Shown one piece after another: positions 36,752 to 42,843 of a stretch of DNA of 42,843 nt; the stretch's first letter is position 1, and every line of letters starts with the position of its first letter. The DNA is taken from positions 1-42,843 of the forward strand of contig CALWHF010000004.1 in NCBI GenBank assembly GCA_944380305.1, given 5' to 3'. Below the pieces are notes generated by a model. That model saw only the letters and a program-made list of their open reading frames with translations, did no database searches and was not told where the DNA came from. The position numbers and the translations under genes were made by a program. The stretch comes from an uncultured Christensenellaceae bacterium (lineage in GTDB: Bacteria > Bacillota > Clostridia > Christensenellales > UBA3700).

Positions 36752-36778
36752 TTAGCAGTCTAGCCTCTCGATTGCTAA
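36752..36778 (-). promoter_or_regulatory. CIRCE operator (HrcA site), degenerate
   Basis: TTAGCAGTC (36752-36760), nine bases, then GATTGCTAA (36770-36778). The CIRCE consensus is TTAGCACTC-N9-GAGTGCTAA, so each half has one mismatch, and the spacer is exact. It lies just downstream of the groES promoter, the usual place. Confidence 0.85.
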
Positions 36779-36786
36779 CATTGTTT

Positions 36787-36815
36787 ATTATAGCACGCGT
36801 TTTCGTGTATGTAAA
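36787..36815 (-). promoter_or_regulatory. Sigma-A promoter of groES-groEL
   Basis: On the minus strand TTTACA (36815-36810), 17 bases, TATAAT (36792-36787), with TGC just before the -10. This is close to consensus, as expected for a strong chaperone promoter. Confidence 0.85.
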
Positions 36816-36987
36816 GGCTTATTGCCAAAAAATAATGTATATTTTTCGTTAAATTTTTATGCTTGATTTTAAGTGTTATTTTGCGTGGTAAATCACCCTT
36901 GGTATGCAAATTTTTCGTTGTTTTGCGCGTATTTGGCGAGCATTGTCTTTGCGGACCAGATCATTTGCGTCTCGGCTTGAGATCGCG

Positions 36988-37016
36988 TTGAATTATTCGG
37001 CATAATGTGATATGAT
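36988..37016 (+). promoter_or_regulatory. Sigma-A promoter of the GNAT gene
   Basis: TTGAAT (36988-36993), 17 bases, TATGAT (37011-37016). The transcript would have a leader of about 120 bases in which no known riboswitch core was recognised. Confidence 0.55.
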
Positions 37017-37143
37017 AAATAAGTTAAAAAGATCATCGGATAAACCAGTTAACGGTATTTGCATCGTAAGACGCTCTGATACGGTGAGGCTTTTGCTTGT
37101 CGGGAGCGCGGATAACGGCATGTCTTAAATGAGGAGATATAAA

Positions 37144-37584
37144 ATGTTTTTCGATACTTCGTTCCTGAAAAACGACGAGATAAGTCTGATACGGGAAAGA
37201 ACCGCTGACGCAAACGAGAAAAGGGGGTGGGTCCCTGCATATTATTTTGCCGTTTACGACAGAGAGGGTAATAAAGTCGGAGAGTGTGATTTGCGCATAG
37301 GTCACAACGACAATACATATTATGGAGGTAATATTGGATATACCGTATTCCCGCCGTACAGAGGCAAACATTATGCCGCAAAGGCTTGCAAGTTGTTGTT
37401 CGAACTCGCCAGGATGCACGGCATGGAATATCTTTATATTTCCTGCGATCCCGACAATGTCGCATCGAGAAAGACCTGTGAATATGCCGGCGGAGAATTC
37501 GTAGAAACCGCGATACTTCCCGAGGAGAACGAGATGAGAAAAAACGGAGAGATTGCAAAGTGCATATTCAGGTTCGTTCTCTGA
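37144..37584 (+). CDS. GNAT-family N-acetyltransferase
   Basis: The 146-residue product has the acetyl-CoA-dependent N-acetyltransferase fold. Seen in order are YYFAVYDREGNKVGECDLRI (beta strands 2-3), GGNIGYTVFPPYRGKHYAAK with the acetyl-CoA pyrophosphate loop in the form R-G-K-H-Y-A, then KACKLLFELARMHGMEYLYI, and CDPDNVASRKTCEYAGGEF, the usual neighbour-residue stretch N..S...(C)E.AGGEF. It resembles the RimJ/RimL-like or 'GNAT family' proteins that act on amino groups, but the substrate cannot be stated. The ATG at 37144 is preferred over 37129 because GGAG then lies seven bases upstream. It stands alone with its own promoter. Confidence 0.88.
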   Translation: MFFDTSFLKNDEISLIRERTADANEKRGWVPAYYFAVYDREGNKVGECDLRIGHNDNTYYGGNIGYTVFPPYRGKHYAAKACKLLFELARMHGMEYLYISCDPDNVASRKTCEYAGGEFVETAILPEENEMRKNGEIAKCIFRFVL

Positions 37585-37782
37585 AAACAGTCGCAGAAGA
37601 GTCGATTTGATCTTGAGAACGAATTTTACCGTGTATCACTATAAATATAGACTTATGAACTGACGATAGTGAGGATAATACGCACGACGCAGTGACGATT
37701 TTCTACGGCATTATCATAGGGGCTTTATTTTTGCACGGATTTGCGCGGTATTACTTTATATTGATTAAAATAATAAAATGGA

Positions 37783-37811
37783 TTGAGTGTGCATTATGTT
37801 TGTGGTATAGT
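37783..37811 (+). promoter_or_regulatory. Sigma-A promoter of the dCMP deaminase gene
   Basis: TTGAGT (37783-37788), 17 bases, TATAGT (37806-37811) with an upstream TG. The leader is about 23 bases. Confidence 0.65.
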
Positions 37812-37840
37812 ATTAGTATTGAAAGTAACGGAGAAAAGCT

Positions 37841-38299
37841 ATGAACAAGTGGGATAAAAGATTTATGGAAATGGCGGAATTCGTCGCTACATGGTCGAGC
37901 TGCTACAAAATAGACAGACACGTCGGTGCAGTCATTGTCAAGGACAAGCGCATTCTGACCACTGGCTACAACGGTGCGAGCAGCGGCATCAAGAGTTGCA
38001 ACGAAAAAGGAGAATGTATCCGCATAAAACTGGGGATCCCTTCGGGCACTCGCCACGAAATATGCTATGCCGTGCACGCCGAGCAGAATGCTATCGTTCA
38101 GGCGGCGAAACTCGGCGTGAGCGTGGACGGTGCGACGCTTTATTGCACTCATCAGCCTTGCGTTATTTGTGCAAAGATGATAATAAACGCAGGAATAAAA
38201 AGAGTCGTTTTCAAGCACGGTTATCCCGACGAATTCAGCATGGAGCTTTTCAAAGAGGCTGGTGTTCTTGTCGAGGAATACGACAAACTGACCGACTGA
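37841..38299 (+). CDS. Deoxycytidylate (dCMP) deaminase, ComEB-like
   Basis: The enzyme deaminates dCMP to dUMP, a source for dTMP. The 152 residues carry the zinc deaminase signature: H79-A-E81 in VHAEQNAI, and C107 and C110 in [10 protein letters not shown], which bind zinc, with E81 as proton shuttle. The N-terminal [20 protein letters not shown] and [20 protein letters not shown] are typical of dCMP deaminases rather than cytidine or tRNA adenosine deaminases; CNEKGECIR agrees. GGAG stands seven bases before the ATG. It is a single gene with its own promoter, and no clear terminator was seen after it. In Bacillus the homologue is comEB, but no competence genes are nearby. Confidence 0.92.
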   Translation: MNKWDKRFMEMAEFVATWSSCYKIDRHVGAVIVKDKRILTTGYNGASSGIKSCNEKGECIRIKLGIPSGTRHEICYAVHAEQNAIVQAAKLGVSVDGATLYCTHQPCVICAKMIINAGIKRVVFKHGYPDEFSMELFKEAGVLVEEYDKLTD

Positions 38300-38476
38300 C
38301 GCTTTTCAGAGTAACGGATATGCATTGCACTTTTGTTTTTGCATACCGATACATTTTTATTGCTATTGTTAAGCATCGGTAATGTCGGTTGGTTAATTTA
38401 TTAAATTCTGTGTTTTTAGTATTATTAAGTATTAATATATAAAATCAAGTAAAATTTAGAGAGATAATTAATTAAT

Positions 38477-38794
38477 ATGTCGACAAAGATAAGTTTTTAC
38501 GCAAGTTTGTTTGAAAAGGGGCTGCTAGGAGGAGCGGCTTATCTTGACGGGGAAGGATTCCGCTTTGTGTGTCAAAAGGCGACGGCAGATAGGGAACTTA
38601 GAGACGTCAGGATACCATACTGCGATATAAAGTCCGTTTGTGCCGTCAGGGAAAATTTACTTCCTTTGACGATTATCGAAACCTGCTGCGAAAAGTCGTA
38701 CAAATTTTTGATATTCAACAGAAAAAGATTTATCGGGTGTATCAGCAAAATGATCGAAAGAGCGTCGGAACATAAAGATGCGAATAACTTTTGA
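38477..38794 (+). CDS. Small protein with PH/GRAM-like pattern, unknown function
   Basis: The 105-residue product is unassigned. Its middle part, from YLDGEGFRFVCQKA through RIPYCDIKSVCAVRENLLPL then TIIETCCEKSYKFLIFNRKR, has the strand order of bacterial PH/GRAM-like domains: a short strand, I-P-Y-x-D-I-K-S-V, then a strand, a charged turn, Y-K-F-x-I and a final helix with FIGCISKMIERAS. It has no signal peptide or membrane helix. The ribosome site is weak (AGAGAG about 14 bases upstream) and the surrounding DNA is AT-rich, so expression is uncertain. The domain call is inference from pattern only. Confidence 0.55.
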   Translation: MSTKISFYASLFEKGLLGGAAYLDGEGFRFVCQKATADRELRDVRIPYCDIKSVCAVRENLLPLTIIETCCEKSYKFLIFNRKRFIGCISKMIERASEHKDANNF

Positions 38795-39486
38795 CCCTGT
38801 GATTGTTTTTTCTATCTATCTCAAAAATATTCAGCCGCAACAATTTTTTTGCACCTGAACGTCCGTAGTGATTAATCATGAAGGGCAGGGGAGTGATATT
38901 TGTTATGTCGAATAGAAAGCTTGTGGTCGGATCGAAAAAGTTTGCTGTCATGTCGCATTAGCTGTAATATCGCATTATCTGAAGAAAAGATATTAATTTC
39001 GTCTGAAATACGGAGTTTTAACTTTTACACGTCAAAGACACGTTAAAAGTATCAAAGATATAATATTCGGATGTAAATATTCAATATTGCCGTAACTGAT
39101 AAAAGGTAATAGAAAATAGTGTTCGCTACTTAAAAAAAGAGATATGACTGTTATAGTAAACTTCTTTGCAGTCTTATGCCGTGTCGCAGCAGGTCGCAAA
39201 GGCTGTGCTTAAATGACGTCGATGCGTATTTTTTTGAAATATCGGAAAACGCTTGAGGGTATGCCTGCGTATAATTTATATTTATTCCGTAGAAATCTTA
39301 TCCGATGGTACAAAATTTTTTCTGTCTTTCAATATTTTGCCTGATTTGTCGATTGAGTTGTTGCTTTTTTCTGTTCTCGCATTAACGTACTGTTATAATC
39401 GACTTATTCCGGACAGCGAATATTCAATTAATTTTACAAATTAATAATATTTTATAATAATTAAAAATAATTGATAATACTAATTA
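38795..39486. other. AT-rich stretch without recognisable gene
   Basis: This 692-base region is richer in A/T than its surroundings. A 63-codon plus frame at 39253-39444 has no ribosome site and is not called. No tRNA, known RNA motif or mobile-element end was recognised. Its right edge holds an AT-only hairpin (39483-39491 with 39495-39503) that overlaps the end of the next gene. Confidence 0.5.
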
Positions 39487-40482
39487 TTATTTTGAATAAT
39501 AATATACAAACAGTATCCTGCACATGGTATATCTGATGTCGCAGGCGAGATTCGGGCGCGAAACGGTGAGGTCGAGCAGATAGTCTAGTGCCGACATGGC
39601 GACAGATGCGTTTGCAAGAAGACGGAGGGATGCCTCGTCGTTGTCGGTTGCCGCAACACCGTTCATATTCTCGTATGTGACCGCAAAATTTTCGCGTACG
39701 TCTTTGAGCTTTTCGATAGCTTCGGATGTCGTAATTTTCTTGCTTGTCAGTTCTTCGAGTACGTCACCGAGTTCTTTGACCGTCTTATGCGGGTAGTCGG
39801 TATAATTTTTCAGTTCGCCTTCAACGTCGTCGTAATTGTCTCTCTCGAGAGTCAGTATTTCTCCGCCGTTTTCTTTGACGTAGTCTTCCGCGTCAGACAG
39901 GTTTCTGTATACGTCGTATACGATATAATACTTTTCTCCGTTTTTTACCGCAAAACCTGCGCCGCCTTTGAGCCGCATTGCGTACGCGTCTATTTCAACG
40001 TTGTCCATATTGTCTTTCGGGTTACATAATACCGCGTAATATTTTTCAACGTTTCCGTTTGCGAGATCGGCGATCGCGGCTATGGCTTTTCCGTCCGATA
40101 TAAAATCCGCGCTGACTATCAGGGTCATTACTATTATCGCAAAGATCAGGACTGCCTGGCAAAATCTCGCGGCAAAGGACTGTTTTTTGTCTGCTTTATC
40201 GTTTATCTCAGGTCTCGACACGGGAATTTCGTGTTCATCAGCGTCGGCTAAGCCGTATTTTTCTTTGTCGACGTCTGCATCGTTGTCTTCTTTAAGCGGG
40301 TATCCGAAATCAGAGATCAGTTTATTTTTGTCGGCAGGATCGAATTCCTCTCCGTCGGGATTGATATAGATTATTTCGGGTTGTTTGTGCGATTCGATCT
40401 GCGGAAAAATAACTCTTTCGTTTTCGTCCGAAACCTCTTTTTCAGGCTCGTAGTTTTTCAGATAAAATTTCGAATAATCCAT
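39487..40482 (-). CDS. Single-pass membrane protein with SPOR-like region, unknown function
   Basis: The 331-residue product is not recognised. It has an acidic, disordered cytoplasmic N-terminal part (1-105, rich in Asp, Glu and Lys), one membrane helix (about 110-127, FCQAVLIFAIIVMTLIVSAD), and an outer part. The outer part includes a stretch like a SPOR peptidoglycan-binding module: VEKYYAVLCNPKDN, then KGGAGFAVKNGEKYYIVYDV, then YRNLSDAEDYVKENGG. A helical region (about 230-300) follows. The topology suggests a cell-wall or spore-engulfment role, but this is inference. No good ribosome site lies before the ATG, and the C-terminus YYYSK is encoded by an AT-rich palindrome. It runs against its plus-strand neighbours. 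Confidence 0.62.
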   Translation of the reverse strand: MDYSKFYLKNYEPEKEVSDENERVIFPQIESHKQPEIIYINPDGEEFDPADKNKLISDFGYPLKEDNDADVDKEKYGLADADEHEIPVSRPEINDKADKKQSFAARFCQAVLIFAIIVMTLIVSADFISDGKAIAAIADLANGNVEKYYAVLCNPKDNMDNVEIDAYAMRLKGGAGFAVKNGEKYYIVYDVYRNLSDAEDYVKENGGEILTLERDNYDDVEGELKNYTDYPHKTVKELGDVLEELTSKKITTSEAIEKLKDVRENFAVTYENMNGVAATDNDEASLRLLANASVAMSALDYLLDLTVSRPNLACDIRYTMCRILFVYYYSK

Positions 40483-40663
40483 ACTAAAAAATATTTACGT
40501 TTGGTTGTGAATATGCCGTATTTCGGCAAAGTCGGTAAAAATCGACTAAAAGGGTATTATTTTTGCTTAAAAACAAACAAAGTTTTTTTAGAGCGTAATG
40601 CTTTGATCGGTCTTGACAGCATTATCAAATCGTATTTGCGGGTGACTTTCGGGTTCGTCGGAT

Positions 40664-40690
40664 AAAAAATGCCCTTCGTTTCCGAAGGGC
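40664..40690 (-). terminator. Intrinsic terminator of the SRP RNA gene
   Basis: On the minus strand GCCCTTCG (40690-40683) pairs with CGAAGGGC (40678-40671) around a GAAA loop, then one A and six T residues. Confidence 0.93.
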
Positions 40691-40698
40691 GTTATTCT

Positions 40699-40970
40699 CT
40701 AAGGCTGTGCATCTAATCCCGACAGTGCGCATCGAGGCGGTACAAGGATAGTTATCTCCTCCAAAGCTACCTCGTGGCACAACATACGATCTGCTTAATG
40801 CTGCTGCGGTCAAGCCCTGACATGGTTCACAGTGCACGCTTGCACAAGACCTTGGTATCATCAACACTTGTCCTCGGCGGCCCTCAATACGAAAAGCCTC
40901 AATTAGCATTCAGCTCCGCTGTAGCGGATTGCGGATAACAGGGCACCGCTAGCTCCCCGCCTAGCACAGC
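40699..40970 (-). ncRNA. ffs: Signal recognition particle RNA, long Firmicutes type
   Basis: This RNA with Ffh forms the SRP that targets membrane and secreted proteins. It is about 270 bases, like the Bacillus scRNA. The 5' end holds the Alu-domain signature GGGGAG, TAGCGGTGCCCTG and GCAATCCGCTA (40930-40960). The S domain has CCATGTCAGG and AGCAGCATTAAG around the Ffh-binding loop (40802-40819). The ends GCTGTGC and GCACAGC pair with each other. The tip reads GCTTGACCGC (40806-40815) where Bacillus has TCCGGAAGGA, so the GNRA tetraloop is replaced. A consensus promoter and a strong terminator frame the gene. Ends are estimated to within a few bases. Confidence 0.95.
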
Positions 40971-40976
40971 GATATT

Positions 40977-41005
40977 AGTATATTGTATTTTGAAGAAAAA
41001 GTCAA
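40977..41005 (-). promoter_or_regulatory. Sigma-A promoter of the SRP RNA gene
   Basis: On the minus strand TTGACT (41005-41000), 17 bases, TATACT (40982-40977). Transcription would begin near 40970, matching the predicted 5' end. Confidence 0.88.
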
Positions 41006-41254
41006 GTTTTATAGCAAAATACGGGGATTTGAGAAAATAAGGGTGCGTATTTCAGATAAAAATGAGGAAATATAGAGCATTTTGTTGAAAAACGCCGGCG
41101 AAGCTGATGTGCGGATTTCCGTTCCGGAATATCGGCAGAATTTTCTGCATAAGAATTTAGCGGAACGGCAGTTAGTCAAAATAAGAAAATTATCGACAAA
41201 TTATTACAATTTTCGATATTTCTGCCGTGATATATTGTTTAGGAGCAAAAAAAG

Positions 41255-42022
41255 ATGATTTTTTCGGTCAAAAAAACCACGATTGTCGTCGTTGCCGTCG
41301 TGCTCGTTTTGTGTGTGGCGTGCGGCTGCATATTGAGCACGGATACCTTTGCGACGGTGTATACAAACAGTTCGATGAGAAAAGTGCCCGTATACGGGGT
41401 CGATTGCGGCGAAGAAAAACTTGTCGCGCTCACGTTCGATGCGGCATGGGGTGCGGATAAAACGCTGAAAATTCTCGAAATACTCGAGAAATACGATGTA
41501 AAAGCTACGTTTTTCCTCGTTGGATTCTGGCTAGACAAGTATCCCGAGGAGACGAAGGCTATTGCGGATAGCGGGTGTGAAATAGGCAATCACAGCAAGA
41601 ATCATCTCGAGATGTCAAAACTTTCTGCCGAAAATATAAAAGAAGAACTCGCGTACGTCAGCGATAAGGTAGAAGAACTTACGGGTAAAAAGCCTTTGTA
41701 TTTCAGACCGCCGTTTGGTGACTATGACAACGAGCTGATTGAAACCGCGGAGGAAATGGGGCTCCAAACGATACAATGGAGCGTCGATTCTCTCGACTGG
41801 AAGGGGCTTTCGGCTACCGAAATAACAGCGAGAGTGACTAAAAACGTCAAAAACGGCTCGATAGTGCTGTTTCATAACAACAGCGACAACATTTTGGAGG
41901 CGTTGCCTCTGGTGCTCGCGAATCTGATAAATCGCGGATATAAACCCGTTGCAATGTCAGAGCTTGTTTATAAAGACGGATACTATATCGACAACAACGG
42001 TATCCAACATAAAGACGAATGA
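41255..42022 (+). CDS. PdaB-like polysaccharide deacetylase
   Basis: The 255-residue protein has a membrane helix or signal (about 9-25, TTIVVVAVVLVLCVACGC) and a NodB-type deacetylase domain outside the membrane. Motif 1 reads TFDAAWG (60-66), with the catalytic Asp62; the second Asp of the usual TFDD is Ala, as in PdaB-type members (TFDxxWG). Motif 2 is NHSKNH with metal ligands H113 and H117, motif 3 RPPFGDYD (151-158), then TIQWSVDSLDWKGL, and the last motif IVLFHNN with H208. PdaB helps form spore cortex in Bacillus, so sporulation ancestry is hinted but not proven; peptidoglycan is the likely substrate. AGGAG lies nine bases before the ATG. Confidence 0.88.
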   Translation: MIFSVKKTTIVVVAVVLVLCVACGCILSTDTFATVYTNSSMRKVPVYGVDCGEEKLVALTFDAAWGADKTLKILEILEKYDVKATFFLVGFWLDKYPEETKAIADSGCEIGNHSKNHLEMSKLSAENIKEELAYVSDKVEELTGKKPLYFRPPFGDYDNELIETAEEMGLQTIQWSVDSLDWKGLSATEITARVTKNVKNGSIVLFHNNSDNILEALPLVLANLINRGYKPVAMSELVYKDGYYIDNNGIQHKDE

Positions 42023-42158
42023 GTTTGAAACCGATAAGTCGGGGAAGAATATCGTTGAGGCAATGAAAATACAATATACCGTCGGTAATGCCGACAGGTG
42101 AAATCGGCTGACGCCAACAACGGACGTAAACAAAAATTATCAATAAACGGAGGGTCGT

Positions 42159-42806
42159 ATGAATTACGAACAGATGAACAACAACAAATTGCAATTGACG
42201 GGAACAATATCTTCTGAGCTCGTCTACAGCCATGAAGTATTTGGTGAGGGGTTTTACGAGACTATGATCACGGTGCCCAGGCTTTCGGATCAGACGGACA
42301 CGATCCCGCTCACGATATCCGACAGGCTAATATCTCAGAACGGTATCGAAGTAGGGGATAAGGTAAGCGTAGTAGGACAGTTCAGAAGTTATAACAAAAC
42401 CGAAGGTGAAAAATCGAGATTGCTTCTGACAGCGTTCGTTCGCGACGTTGTTGACGAAAGCGAGATAGAAAATCCCAATCAGATAGACATCACGGGGTAT
42501 ATATGCAAGCAGCCCGTTTACCGTACGACACCGTTCAAAAGAGAGATATGCGACGTTTTGCTCGCGGTCAACAGGGCGTATAATAAATCGGATTATATTC
42601 CATGTATTTTATGGGGACGTAACGCAAGGTTTGTGCAGACGCTCCCGATAGGCAGCAAGATAAGCGTCAGTGGCAGGATACAGAGCAGGAAATATGTGAA
42701 AAATCTCGGAGACGATAAAGTGGAGGAGAGAGTGGCGTATGAAGTTTCGGTCAGCAAGGTGACGCTCGAAAACGATGAACACGCAGGGGCAAAAGCATCA
42801 TACTGA
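42159..42806 (+). CDS. SSB-like protein with two OB-fold segments
   Basis: The 215-residue product shows two OB-fold-like halves. The first (about 10-90) has LQLTGTISSELVYSHEVFGE and GDKVSVVGQFRSY. The second (about 108-205) is the clearer single-stranded DNA-binding motif, with DITGYICKQPVYRTTPFKRE, DVLLAVNRAYNKSDYIPCIL and WGRNARFVQTLPIGSKISVS then GRIQSR. Similar proteins are annotated as single-stranded DNA-binding proteins in Clostridia, alongside the main SSB. It lacks the acidic DDDIPF tip that recruits partners in standard SSB. GGAGGG stands about six bases before the ATG, 136 bases after the deacetylase gene. Its cellular task is unclear. Confidence 0.78.
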   Translation: MNYEQMNNNKLQLTGTISSELVYSHEVFGEGFYETMITVPRLSDQTDTIPLTISDRLISQNGIEVGDKVSVVGQFRSYNKTEGEKSRLLLTAFVRDVVDESEIENPNQIDITGYICKQPVYRTTPFKREICDVLLAVNRAYNKSDYIPCILWGRNARFVQTLPIGSKISVSGRIQSRKYVKNLGDDKVEERVAYEVSVSKVTLENDEHAGAKASY

Positions 42807-42843
42807 CCAAAAAAGTATTCTAAATTAAGTCGAAAAATATTTA

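Noticed and set aside
39253..39444. 63-codon plus-strand frame in the AT-rich gap
   Set aside because: Hydrophobic by AT-richness alone; no ribosome site or promoter.
40625..40909. 94-codon minus-strand frame over the SRP RNA
   Set aside because: It lies within a structured RNA gene and its terminator; the bases are explained by the RNA.

Overview
The window looks like a chromosomal segment of a Clostridia-type Bacillota, probably an uncultured gut-type lineage of middling GC content. This placement is an inference. It rests on a long SRP RNA carrying a Firmicutes-type Alu domain, a CIRCE-controlled groES-groEL pair, dnaX-ybaB-recR in tandem, a clostridial single-chain PurL, a GalT of the long Firmicutes type, and a PdaB-like deacetylase that hints at sporulation ancestry. 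No phage, insertion sequence, CRISPR array, rRNA or tRNA was seen.

Layout. 1-819 is the 3' end of a glutamate dehydrogenase gene. 1093-6990 encodes a 1965-residue secreted, membrane-anchored family 43 glycosidase with a long Cys/His repeat stalk. 7043-7961 has no convincing gene but holds a cluster of DnaA-box sequences. 7962-17520 is a purine operon, purE-C-M-N-H-D-L, covering most steps from PRA to IMP; purF and purB are not present. 17630-18359 is a broken lipoprotein gene. 18490-22595 is a tight ygiQ-recX-nnrDE cluster whose promoter sits directly on the first start codon. 22927-23271 is a mazF-like toxin without a visible antitoxin. 23536-25305 is a GPH-family sugar symporter with an unusual acidic tail.

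25459-27921 is dnaX-ybaB-recR (replication clamp loader and recombination repair), with overlapping genes. Convergent to it is galT (minus strand), which diverges from galK-lgt; galK and galT form two of the three Leloir steps. Then come pncB (NAD salvage, complementing the NAD(P)HX repair enzyme NnrDE), a DivIVA-like coiled-coil protein, groEL/groES on the minus strand under a degenerate CIRCE operator, a GNAT acetyltransferase, a dCMP deaminase, a small PH/GRAM-like protein, an AT-rich stretch without genes, a minus-strand single-pass membrane protein of unknown function, the SRP RNA gene (minus strand), a PdaB-like polysaccharide deacetylase and a two-OB-fold SSB-like protein.

Most transcription units have a recognisable sigma-A promoter with a 17-base spacer, often with an extended -10, and a strong intrinsic terminator. 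The window is mainly housekeeping. The least ordinary items are the glycosidase stalk, the apparently leaderless ygiQ, the DnaA-box cluster away from dnaA, the altered SRP RNA tip loop, the orphan toxin and the lipoprotein gene with two single-base lesions.
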